NCBI RefSeq assembly: GCF_041381155.1
Contig: NC_091135.1
Span: forward strand, 56,991,997 to 57,055,996
From: Argopecten irradians
Taxonomy: Eukaryota > Mollusca > Bivalvia > Pectinida > Pectinidae
Direction: 5' to 3'
DNA: 64,000 bases
Shown: positions 34,915 through 46,962 of the stretch, in pieces
Layout of the letters: each line of letters starts with the position of its first letter
How positions within the stretch are numbered: position 1 is the first letter of the stretch
Program-made: the position numbers and the translations under genes
The notes under the pieces: generated by a model
Told to the model about the DNA's origin: nothing
Seen by the model: only the letters and a program-made list of their open reading frames with translations
The model's database searches: none

Positions 34915-35050
34915 GTTGGCCCAGGCTATGATCTATACAAAGCTTGACATTGGTCTCCTTCTTGGCCAGGCTATGATCTATACAAAGCTTGACATTGGTC
35001 TCCTTGGCCAGGCTATGATCTATACAAAGCTTTGACTTTGGTCTCCTTGT
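34915..35050. repeat. tandem repeat, about 45 bp, three copies
   Basis: Three copies of GGCCAGGCTATGATCTATAC followed by AAAGCTTGACATTGGTCTCC. Intergenic. Confidence 0.9.
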
Positions 35051-35640
35051 TGGCCCATGTTATATATGAAATGTTTGTGATTCAAATGTAACTTTATGTA
35101 AATGTAACTAGAAATTATCTATGTGTAGTTTCTTCATTTTTGTAAAAGACATGATTTTTACACTTTTCTGTTAAATTTTTAGATTTTCAATAAAGAAATA
35201 TTATTTTATGACAAACTGGTGTGTCTTTTAACTCGGTTGTTGAAAATTAATTGTATATCTTCCCAATATTCAATGTTGGAGGTTTAGCACGACAAGACAC
35301 TTTGATAAATACGAATCCTCCCAAATTACACTTGTCGACATATAAGGAATATACAAGTTCTCATCATTGACAACCAAACAGTTAATTTAGATACTGCTGA
35401 GGTATAACAGGTGCCCATTTCATCAAAATTCCTTAACTTTAGTAATAACATTCATTGTCTTTGAATTTAATTAAGGAACACTCATGCAATTCTATGCTGC
35501 TTTCTTATCATAATTATAAGTGAAAGGTCTTTGCTTTTCGATCACAAATATTGGACTACTGTAACTTTTTAAGCATGAATTTGTATCTCTTCATCCAATC
35601 TCATTTATCTTTGACTTCTTGAATTGTGTCATTTATTTTT
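35051..35640. other. intergenic DNA, no feature seen
   Basis: AT-rich, with AATAAA at about 35188 but no assignable gene on either strand. Confidence 0.5.
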
Positions 35641-38480
35641 AGCCCACCATCATCAGATGGTGGGCTATTCAAATTGCTTTTCCTCTGTGGTCCGTTGTCC
35701 GTCCTTCGGTCCGTTAACAGTTCTTGTTATCGCTATTTCTCAAAACGTGCTTAAGGGATCTATCTCAAATTTCATATATAGGCTCCCCTAGTTATGCATG
35801 TTGCATTTTTTGACAAATCCGTCAACAAGATGGCCACCAGGCAACCATCTTGGATTGTGATAGTTAAAGTTTGTTATCGCTATTTCTCATAAAATACTGA
35901 AGGGATCATTCTCAAATTTCATATGATGGTTCCCCTAGCTAGGGCCCTAGTTGTGCATATTGCGTTTTGGTAAGACCGGTCAACAAGATGGCCGCCAGGC
36001 AGCCATCTTTGAATTTGATAGTTAATGTTTTGTTACATCGCTATTTCACAAAGTACTAAAAGGATCTTTCTAAAATTTCATATGTAGGTTACCCTAGGGT
36101 CCTATTTGTGCATATTGCATTTTGGTACCAATCCGTCAACAAGATGGCCACCAGGCAACCATCTTGGATTTTGATAGTTAAAGTTTGTTATCGCTATTTC
36201 TCATAAAATACTGAAGGGATCATTCTCAAATTTCATATGATGGTTCCTCTAGGGCCCTAGTTGTGCATATTGCGTTTTGGTAAGATCAGTCAACAAGATG
36301 GCCGCCAGGCAGCCATCTTTGAATTTGATAGTTAATGTTTTGTTATATTGCTATTTCACAAAGTACTAATAGGATCTTTCTAAAATTTCATATGTAGGTT
36401 ACCCTAGGGTCCTATTTGTGCACATTGCATTTTGGTACCAATCAGTCCACAAGATGGCCACCAGGCAGCAATCTTGGATTTTGATAGTTATTTGTTATCG
36501 CTATTTCTCATAAAGTATGGAAGGGATTTTTCTCAAATTTCATCTGTATGCTCCCCTAGGGGCTTAGATGTGCATAATGCATTTTGGGAGCGATTGGTCA
36601 ATAAGATGGCCACATGGCAGCCATCTTAGATTTTGAATGTTAAAGTTTGTTATCGCTATTTCTCAGAAATTACCAAATAGATAATTCCCAAACTTTATAT
36701 GTAGGTTCTCCCAGGACCCTCGTTGTGCATATTGCCCTTTGGGACCGATCGGTCAAAAAGATTGACTACCAGCCGCTATCTTGGATTTTGATAGTTACCG
36801 CTATATCTCAGAAATTACTGAAGGGATCTCTCTTGAATTCCAGACGTAGGTTCCCCTTGGGCCCTAGTTGTGCCTTTTGGGACTGATCGATCAACAAGAT
36901 GGCCAACTGGCTCTATCTTGGATTTTATAATTAGGGCTTTTCACCATGTGGTGAAAAGACCTATTGTTTTTGTTCTGTTTTTTATTATTATTATTATTCT
37001 ACACTTTTTTTTGTGTCCAAAAGATCTTTAAAATGGTAAGAGGTATGCCAATGGCCTTATTGTTATATTGTATGGCATGAGTTGAAGGGGTGACCGCAAC
37101 ATTTTTAAGTAGGTCAAAAATCCAAGATGGCCGCCATGACGTCATACCTAAAAAGTTTAAAACAGCCATACCTCAAAAACCGTTTAAGATACAGCAAATA
37201 TTTTTGATGTTTTATGTAGATCGTATAAAAGACTAACTTTTATTCAGTTACAGCAATTAGGTCAAAGCTCAAACAAAAAAGTTCGCTATGAGGTCAAAGT
37301 TCACAAATTTTTATTTTTTTGATTTTGCGAAATTTCTTTTTACATATCGATGCAGAATGTCATTCTGATGAATTTGGTGTCTTTTATTTTTCGGTAGCAC
37401 TTCCGGTTAATGCTGTATGCCATTTTGAACATTCCTTTGATCTTTGCTAAATTCCCGCCAAAATGTTTAACATTATATATTGTCGAACTGAATGACTAAT
37501 ATAGTCTGCAATTGCTATAGAAAAGACCCCTCTAATGTGCTCTAACGTTTGATATGATTTTCATCTTCATCAAAAAAAAACAAAATGGCCGCTATGACGT
37601 CATATCTTAAAATTTAAAAATGCTTATAACTCACTAACAGTTCTTTTCACAGATTTCATCCAATAATATTGTTTGCAGATAATCTTAAGCGTAAACTTTT
37701 TCTCTCTACATGTTATTACAAAAAATGGCAGCTTCCGGTTTTCGGTAAGGGTCAAATGTTAAAGTTCCTGTTTTTAACAATAAACTTGAAAACTTTTCTC
37801 CTGAAGTTCTGTAAGGTCTAGGATCTTCATATTTCATATATAAGATGTCCAGGGGATGGGCTATAAAGTCAGATTACTAGGAATGACCTTGACCCATATT
37901 CAAGGTCACATGAGTCAAATATGTTCAAATCTTTAAATGACTCAACAATAACCAAAATGACAAGAGTCTTCATACGTTCAAGGTCACAGGTGTCCAGAGT
38001 TTAAATATACATACCGGGGTATATATACTTAACAACACCGCAAGTCAGATGATGTTAAGGCGCATTCGATCTCGTTATCATTTGCTCGAACGAATTTGGA
38101 AATATGAATTGGATTAAGATGAGAGTTCTCTTCGGCTGATCAAACTTCATGCAGATCTTCACTAAAACACTTTTATTCAGGGCTGAAAGTCAAGGTCATT
38201 TATTGGTTACAACTTCAAAACCCATGCATTACCTAGTTCTTAACTTACCTGGCAATGACGGTATTGTAAACTACATATAGTGAAAAGCCCGCCAAATTGT
38301 CTATGACAATTTCTAGTTGAAGTTTGTTACTGCTATATCTGCTATTTTAAGAACTGAAGCGATCTGTCTCAAATTTAAATGTAGTATGTTGGAAAAAGTT
38401 TGAAAAGCAGGGAAATGGTCCCCCTTTCCATTGTCAGACAAAGATAATTCTTTGGTGGGCGCCAAGATCTCTCTGGTTAA
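35641..38480. mobile_element. hairpin-headed repeat (AGCCCACCAT family) with tandem core
   Basis: Begins with a perfect hairpin AGCCCACCAT/ATGGTGGGCT (6-base loop). A degenerate tandem core of about 150-170 bp units follows, with TTGTTATCGCTATTTCTCA, CAAGATGGCCGCCAGGCAGC and CATCTTGGATTTTGATAGTT. The right end near 38450 has GGTGGGC, inverted to the head. A second element (36933-38317) has landed inside the core, which resumes at TTGAAGTTTGTTACTGC. Non-coding. Confidence 0.65.
36933..38317. mobile_element. nested hairpin-headed element (CTTTTCACCA family)
   Basis: Head GGGCTTTTCACCATGTGGTG forms a near-perfect hairpin. The tail has GTGAAAAGCCC (inverse of the head), then a stem AAATTGTC-TAT-GACAATTT and CTAG followed by T. 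A 3' hairpin directly before CTAG-T is the Helitron/Helentron signature, combined here with asymmetric terminal inverted repeats. No Rep/helicase frame, so non-autonomous. It interrupts the core of the element at 35641-38480. Confidence 0.6.
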
Positions 38481-38800
38481 GATATAATACATTATCCTGG
38501 AAACCTTGCAAGTGGTTCAATTCGATAAAGCAGTTCAAGGTCAATTATTTGAACCAATATGGCAACCTTTGGTCCGATATTGTGAGCCTAGTCAATATCT
38601 AAAATGTATTTTATGCAAACATTCAAGCATTTTGTTTGAATAAAATCATGGCTATTGAAGCAAGAAATTGTTCCTCTTGTATTTATATGTGTAATGGTTT
38701 CAGAAATCTAGATCCAAAGTTTTAACAAAATTGGTTCCATTCTTCAGATGGTGAAAGTTGGACAACAGAAGATAATCCACATCAAAAACAATAGAAAACC
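38481..38800. other. intergenic DNA before the RREB1 3' end
   Basis: No gene recognised. An A/T homopolymer at 38806-38818 marks the probable limit of the RREB1 transcript. Confidence 0.5.
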
Positions 38801-38818
38801 AAACATTTTTTTTTTTTA

Positions 38819-41800
38819 GTTTTGATGAGATGTTTATTTCAACACCAGAAGAAATAAGCCATCACTTGTGAAAAACACACAGTATAAAACAATAAAATAA
38901 ATACAAGCAGCATGTACACAATCCTCTGAAAATAGGGGTTTAAAAATATATCTCAGCTTATCCCACAGTGAAAATCTGAAATGTTTATTAACATTTCAAT
39001 AGAAAATCTATTTGAAAGATCTTTGTCTTCTGGAATGCAAATTTATAACAATGAAATATATATAAAATATACACATACAGCCATTTCTTTTTACAAAATT
39101 GAACAAACCTGAAATATGAAAAAAGAAAGAAAAATAACGCTGGAATGTTTTTGTCGTTGTTAAATGTATTGGAGCTGTACTTGAGCCTATCATTTGAGAC
39201 ATATGTTTCAGTATTGTCTGTATTACACTAAAGCTTTTAAAATCTGAGACAGGAAAATCCTAGGGTCCTCTGTGCATGAGATATCTAGTTATTGAGCATG
39301 TAACATCTGTGATACTTAGTATTAGATAATTATACTTTTATCAATCGGCATTATGAATGATCTCCCCTGACCAAAAACTTTGATTAGATTAATAGGTTAC
39401 TTTGGAGGTCAGGTACAACAAAAGTTTTAGTTGAAACAATGAGCAAAATGAGTTATTCATCTTGAAGTTAAGTATATTATTAATGTAGATTTCTGTTAAA
39501 TTAAAGTTTTTCAAATTTCAATCACCAATTGCTGTTTGATTTCTGCAAAAATTGAAGTTTTTCAAATTTCAATCACAAATTGCTTGATATCACATAATAT
39601 TTCACACAGAGGTTAAGAGGAATGTATCAAGGTATTAATTCTCTTGTGAGAACAAGTCGATTGGAAAAATTCATCCGAGGCCTGTGGTCAGCGTGCACAC
39701 AACATCAGTCATTCACACCAAGTTTTGATTGGTTAAACATAAATTCCTTAAAAGCTAAACTGTTAACAATTGATAAATATCTAGATATGTATATCCTGGA
39801 ATGTGAAATGAAGTAAAATAATTTAAAATATGATAATGAAAATGAGGCTACACTTGAGCAATCTAACGGCCAATAATCTATTTTGAATCAACGTTTTCTG
39901 AAAGAACTGATTTATTCAGTCTACACATAAAGATGTCAAAAGTTAATCAAATTTTAAGGATTCTAAATTATAATTTGATATCTAACACAGAAAATAATAA
40001 AACATTGACTAAAACAAACTACAGCTCTAGGTGAAAGTTGAACATGGTGATCCTAATAAAAATTATAAATAAATTTAATATAAATATTATACAGATCTGA
40101 ACAAAGAGACTAGGTTAGTTTGGTAAATACTTGAAATAGTGATACAAAAAAAAAGTACAATAAAAAAATCCCAAAATATTCAACAGAACATAATTGTACG
40201 ACTGAGAAAACCATTTAAATGTCAAGAGTTCTTCAAATGATGATCACAGAAAGATATGTAGTGCATTTGATTTTGACATCATGTAACCCAGTATGAATTG
40301 TCTCCCTTGGACTGAACACTTGGGATATTGCTAAATCAATGTGGCACACAAAGAAATTCATCAATAAATAAATCATAAATAAGTAGATCAATCTGTCCTT
40401 ACATATGGCCTCTCCCTTATGTTTCGTGGTCCCTAGACCAGTTTAAAAAATCAAAGTTTGATCTCCTTCACATCTGATTCACACAGAATGTGGAATGTCT
40501 ATATACAAATCAGCCAAATGTGATAATATCACAATATGTACAAAATCTCCATATAAATATGTACAAAAATTGCATTTTTTTATATACACTAAATATAATC
40601 AGTATTGTCAAACAGGTTTAACAAAGCACATGAACACATTTACATATTTAGCAATAATGCTGTTGGTTTGACATCACATGTATATAAAACTAATGACCAT
40701 TTAGCTGGTCCTATTAACCTCGTTACTTCCCTTGTATCACAAGAATCACACTTCTAATGTTACACACCACTACAGATTTCCATTAAAAACAGAATTAACA
40801 GGATTAAACCACACTTCAAACCTGAAGATCTTTAAAAATAACATTCACAACAGCAGTCCACTTCCCCATACATATACAGTAAAAAAAATCTTTCATTGAG
40901 CCTCTTACTTTATTCTGTTCAATACTGTATTTCATCCACCTAATTTGTCACATTAAATAATTACTGTTGTTCCATCTATACAGATACACCAAACATAGTG
41001 AAAATCACAAACTTGAGTACCCCTAAATGCCTCTGTATCTCGTGGCCTCCCACTAAATCCAGCAGGTCTGACACAGCCTCTGCCTTATATCTACAAAATC
41101 TTACACTCAGCAATTACGGCTTGCAGGCTATACATTATAGTCAAACCTCGCAGGATTCTGGTGAGATATTCAAACCCAAGGTCCCCATGATTTATCAGTT
41201 TGTTACGTACCCCGAGACACATTACACAATAGTACTTTACTCATCACAGATCAGGAAGCTCTAGCTAGCATTGTCTACACATCCTTCTTCTATTGATTGT
41301 GTTTTTTGTTGTATCTTCATGTTGACTGAAATTGTCATTACAGTTATTATTTTGCTAGTTGATTTGGTCCATGTGATTTAGTTTAGATTATATTATTGTC
41401 ATCATTTGAAGTCATCACTGGACGGATTGCCTCTGCATAGAACCTCTTGGAGCATATTAGATTTTCAGCCAAGTCCAGCATGCTATCGAAGGTAACGGGT
41501 TGCCTAGTTGACTCCCAGGAGCCTGGCCACACTGTCTACCCTACCGGGTTGTCTAGTTGACTCCCAGGAGCCTGGCCACACTGTCTACTGTACCGGGTGT
41601 CTAGTTGACTCCCAGGAGCCTGCCCACACTGTCTACTGTACCGGGTTGTCTAGTTGACTCCCAGGAGCCTGGCCACACTGTCTACTGTACCGGGTGTCTA
41701 GTTGACTCCCAGGAGCCTGCCCACACTGTCTACTGTACCGGGTTGTCTAGTTGACTCCCAGGAGCCTGGCCACACTGTCTACTGTACCGGGTTGTCAAGT

Positions 41801-41844
41801 TGACTCCCAGGAGCCTGGCCACACTGTCTGCTGTACCGGGTTGT
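38819..41844 (-). other. RREB1: probable RREB1 3' UTR
   Basis: About 3 kb of unique AT-rich DNA downstream of the RREB1 stop, with no convincing coding signal on either strand and an AATAAA near its far end. The stop-proximal part holds the 49-bp repeat array. The length is inferred; a shorter UTR using an earlier signal is possible. Confidence 0.45.
38833..38838 (-). terminator. candidate RREB1 polyadenylation signal
   Basis: AATAAA on the minus strand just before a poly-T/poly-A tract at 38806-38818. Other AATAAA words lie upstream, so this is one of several options. Confidence 0.35.
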
Positions 41845-41890
41845 CTAGTTGACTCCCAGGAGCCTGGCCGCACTGTCAGCTGAGTCCAGC
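41507..41890. repeat. 48/49-bp array derived from the RREB1 C-terminal codons
   Basis: Eight copies start at 41507, 41556, 41604, 41653, 41701, 41750, 41799 and 41848, each GTTGACTCCCAGGAGCCTGG, CCACACTGTCTACTGTACCG, GGTTGTCTA. The last copy (highest coordinate) is the coding end of RREB1 itself. Read on the minus strand, each unit repeats the codons for ARLLGVN and the TAG. Confidence 0.93.
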
Positions 41891-42030
41891 ATACTGTCAA
41901 TAGATCCCATCTCGACGCCGAGCAGACTATGTAACATATCGTTGTCCTTACTCTCTCCCAAGGTCGCGGTCACAGAGGCGGCCAAAGTAGGAGTTCTGCT
42001 GCCATTAGTATTCACCTGGACTTGCCCTTC
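41845..42030 (-). CDS. RREB1: RREB1 last coding exon
   Basis: 61 residues, [14 protein letters not shown] to [13 protein letters not shown], then TAG at 41847-41845. Phase 0 entry after TGTGTTTAAG. The acceptor's upstream region is a 20-bp minisatellite, and the stop codon lies in the first unit of a 49-bp array. Confidence 0.85.
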   Translation of the reverse strand, partial: EGQVQVNTNGSRTPTLAASVTATLGESKDNDMLHSLLGVEMGSIDSMLDSADSAARLLGVN

Positions 42031-45000
42031 CTTAAACACAGACAAATGATGTAGTGTATAGACAAATGATGTAGTGTATAGACAAATGATGTAGTGTATA
42101 GACAAATGATGTAGTGTATAGACAAATGATGTAGTGTATAGACAAATGATGTAGTGTATAGACAAATGATGTAGTGTATAGACAAATGATGTAGTGTATA
42201 GACAAATGATGTAGTGTATAGACAAATAATGTAATGTATAGACAAATGATGTAGTGTATAGACAAATGTATGTATAGACAAATGATGTAATGTATAGACA
42301 AATGATGTAGTATATAGACAAATGATGTAGTGTATAGACAAATGATGTAGTGTATAGACAAATGATGTAGTGTATAGACAAATGATGTATTGCATAGGCA
42401 AATAATGTAGTGTATAGACAAATGATGTAATGTATAGACAAATAATGTAGTGTATAGACAAATGATGTAGTGTATAGACAAATGATGTAGTGTACAGACA
42501 AATGATGTAGTGTTATGACAAATAATGTAGTGTATAGACATATAATGTAGTGTATAGACAAATGATGTAGTGTATAGACAAATGATGTAGTGTACAGACA
42601 AATGATGTAATGTTTAGACAAATAATGTAAGGTAATGACAAACTGCGCAGATGTTAATGACAACCAAAACAAAAACAGTGCATAAACATATCCAGGTTCC
42701 AAACTGATAATTTTGTTTTGCATATGGATATCAAGACCTAACAGCTATACTACAATAACATTAGGGCACAAATTAACACATTTTGTTGTGATCACTCAAT
42801 TGGGGGTCATATTTAGATAACTTAAATTGGGGGAAACTGGTCAAATAAACTTTCAAAGGCATCAATGTTCTGTTCTGCTACTTAGGCCAGACCAACAGAA
42901 TCGAGTACCTTACAACACATTTATGACTTACCTTGGCCTTGTCCCCACTGATGCTGACTGAATTGTAAGTGTTACTCAGGTGAATGGTCGGCATGGTTGA
43001 CATTGTAGCCATGGTGGGCATCGCGGCTATAACGGGAATAGAAGCCATGTTTGCATTAGGTCTGATGGGCCGCGGCTGAGACAACTGGATGGGAATCGAT
43101 GTTTGTTTCACAACCATATTTGGACTCGGCTTAGGTAGCAGGCGTGGACCCTTAATTTTTAGTGCTGAAAAAGATTATTTCTATTAATCAATCATCACTG
43201 TAACAACAACTGGTAATATTTTAAAATCAAGAATAAAGTCACAATATGAATTTTAAGATATTTATCCTGAATACACTCAAAGAGTAAAGAAGATCCATAC
43301 TAATGAACATTTTTGGTATACTTCAAATTAATTCTACACTAACAGTAACGTCTTGAAACCTGGACTTCCAGTGATAACTTAGATGATAATTAGATTATAC
43401 ACTTACACAAGTCATCTACAGTAGGATTAGTATCCTCGTCATCACTCGGGCTGAGAGAGCCCGACTCCATATGCTTCTTACGATGTCTCATCATACTGTG
43501 CTTCAGTGTGAATCGTTTCTGACAGATATCGCACTCAAAGGGACGCTCTCCTACAACACAATTATCACATCATTATTGATCAACCCCTCAATAATAGATA
43601 GAAGTCATCAATCATTTATGGTATACTGTTTGGAATTTTAGCATACATCAGAGTTATTTCACTTCAACTTTAATGTTGTCTTGTGTGGTTATCATATTGT
43701 GAATTAATTTCAAGACTTTGAGAATCAGTAAAACGGGGCAATTCTGAGAGCAGTGGAAGGTAGAGGTACGACAACTTACCGGTGTGGGACCGCATGTGGC
43801 GCCGGAGATCCTGCAGCGACCAGAAGCGTTTAGGACACAGGGAGCAGTACACTTTACGCTGCATATAATCAGCAGAGACGACTTCCATCTTGGGGTCGTC
43901 AGCGCTCTGGCCAGGAATCTCTAGTATTACACCTTGGTCAACTTTGTTACAATTGTTCTCAACAACCTTGTCCATATGGCGGGAGAATGAGTCGATGTCG
44001 TCTACCTTGTTTTTATCCTTGAGGATTACCCAGTCAGTGGCATGGAACTTTTCTTGGTGGATCAGGCAATCCAGGCGCACGTCGTACGATGCGTCACAAA
44101 GGTAGCACTTGAAAGGCAGATCAATGTTGTGTTCTTTGAGATGTCTCACCAACAATTTTCGCGAGACAAACTTCTCACCACAATTCCAGCAATCAGTGAT
44201 CTTGTCAACATTGTAATTGTCACGCTCTGGGTTAATCTGTCGCTCAGCCGAGCCAGCGAACTGTTTAGAGCTGTTGAGACTACTGTTGATGGAACTGTTG
44301 ATGGAATTGTTGATGGAATTGTTGATGTCTTCCATGGAGGGTATGCCAGCAGTGGACAGGTCCAGATCTTCCTCATCCTCATTTTCAGATTTACAGCCAG
44401 AGTCCATGTTGATAGACATGAAGCGATCATCTGGGCGTTCATTTTCCTAAAATATACACAAGATGTACTTTATTTCAACTTTCTTCAAAGCCTGTGTTTG
44501 AGACACAGGTCAGAGAAAAACTGAAATTTTTGACAGAAATAATCTTTTTTTTTATAACAGGAGTTTAGCTCATCTACTGCCACAACTTAAATTTCTAATC
44601 CATTATTTTCATTTAACCATGACATTGATAATTTTTTCACAATAAGAACTTTCCAAATCCTGCTATTCTAGTTACCAAGACGACTCGTATCTCACCATTG
44701 ATTGGTTGAGCTGCTCCTCAGCTGCGTACGAGCTGTTCTCTAGAACATCATCTCTGGTGATTCCTAGTGCCTTATCCCTGGCTAGTGACCTCTCCTCTCC
44801 ACTCAAGGTCGTGGCTAGTCCTGTTGTTACAGCCTTGTCAAGGTCAACCAGAGATTCCGGCAGACTGCTGCCAACATGGCGTTCTTTATAGTGCTTCAAA
44901 AGGTTTCCTGTTTTGATAAACAACCAAGATTTCATTTAGACATCGTAAACATTCACTGCTTTTTTCAACAAATAATGACTTTGGTTCATATTGAAGATTT

Positions 45001-46924
45001 AATATCTCAATCTTTAAAATGCTATTAAAAATTTTCATGGAAGCAGATGCTTTGTTTTTTGCATGGTTAATAACTTCAATGAATATTGAAGGTTTGAAAA
45101 ATTATTGTATATAAAATCAGAGGTTTGATTTTATAAAAACTTGTTTAATACAGTACTAGCTATATTTAGCTGTATTACCTTGTGTGGAGAAAGAGCTGAA
45201 GACACAGAGATGACATTTGTAGGGTCGATCCATGGTTTGACGAGACATCGGGTCCATCATGTTCACGCCATGTTTACGGATAAGATGGCGCTCTCTGTTA
45301 GATTTTGTTGAGAATGTCACTGGGCACTTTGGACATTTGAATGGTTTTTGACCTACAGAAATAAAGATTTCCATAATTATGATGTATTTATTTTAAATTT
45401 CTCAGAATCCCCAAAACAAACTTTATAGATATGTCTTTCAGCAATATAAAGTTAGATAATGATTCTTTTATTTCGTGAATGCCTAATGGCTATAGCAACA
45501 CAAGTTCATGATAACCTACCAGTGTGGGTGAGGAGATGTCTGGTAAGGGAGCTAACCCAAGGGAAGGTTCGTGTACAGTATGGACACTGCAGTTTATGGG
45601 GAGAATCAGCATACGAGTTACGCTTCTTTTTAATGTTATCTCCCTTGATCTTTTCCACTTGGTGGTTTGGGGCGAACTCACGCTCTGCTTGCTGGGCAGC
45701 CTTGATCTGTACATAGATATAATTCAACATTAACAATCATTTTCTTAGTTAAATGGAAAACTGATATCACATGTTAAAGACTGCTGAATTGTTTTGTGAT
45801 ATTTTTTTTTATAATTATCTATCATATTGTCCATCCAACAACTAAGGCTGTTCAAGATAAAATGAAGGTTAGTACAGAAACTAATTATTTCAATCAGTGC
45901 AGAAATAAATCATTTCAAATAGTGGAGAAATTAATTATTTTAAATAGTGGAGAAATAAATTATTTTAAATAGTGGAGAAATAAATTATTTTAAATAGTGC
46001 AGAAATAAATTATTTTAAATAGTACATAAATAAATTATTTTAAATCGTGCAGAAATAAATTATTTTAAATAGTGCAGAAACAAATTATTTCAAATAGTGC
46101 AGAAATAAATTATTTCAAATAGTGCAGAAATAAATTATTTTAAATCTGAGATAATTTTCTTTGCTCTTACTGAACAAGATATTTCTACAACATAGGAGTA
46201 TCAGAAACTATGGAAATTAAACATTCTATGTAAAATAACATAAAGAAAATTGTATATGCTAAGTATGTGTACCTGTTGACGAAGTTCACTGCTGAGTAGC
46301 TTATTAATATCAGGCATTTCCTCGTCACCATTGAGACTTCTAGTCTCCGAGTTTGTGTCTGCTTTTGAACGGGGACTTAGGACGGGGGGATCCTCTGCGA
46401 TCACAAGAGCTGACTCTTCTCGGTCAGTGTCAGAAATTTCTGGCATGTCAAGATCTTCATATTCACCGTCAGCAGCCTCACTGCGATCCTGTGAGTCGGA
46501 GTCTCCAATGTTCTCCTGTAGGTACAGCTGGAAATGATTGGCGTTGGTGGTATCTATGATCTTCTTTACTGAGGCTAGGTCACAATTATTGTCGGTACCT
46601 GAAATGGCACGGAATGAATTGGATGTGAATGAAGTCAACCCAACAAATTAGCAACCATCTTAGAATGAATTGTTTACTATACAATTTGAGTAGCTACATA
46701 TTCTTTCATGTTAAGACCAAAACAAAATGTCCAGAGAAAACACTGTGTCAATCTTGTGGAAAATTCATTTTTTTTTTAAAACTTGTCTTTTACTGTACTT
46801 ACTGGTGAGAAACAAGAAAACAATGACTTACCAAAATAAATTTTGAAAAAGGTATGAGTACAGAATTAATCCTTTATCATGAAATTTAATTTATACAACA
46901 TATACATCCATCCAAATAATCTAG

Positions 46925-46962
<38 letters not shown>

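Noticed and set aside
42038-42723. Minus-strand ORFs of [23 protein letters not shown] repeats, one running into the last RREB1 exon
   Set aside because: A 20-bp unit with no stops in any frame; intron retention from exon 14 stops before reaching it, and the acceptor at 42030 explains the real exon.
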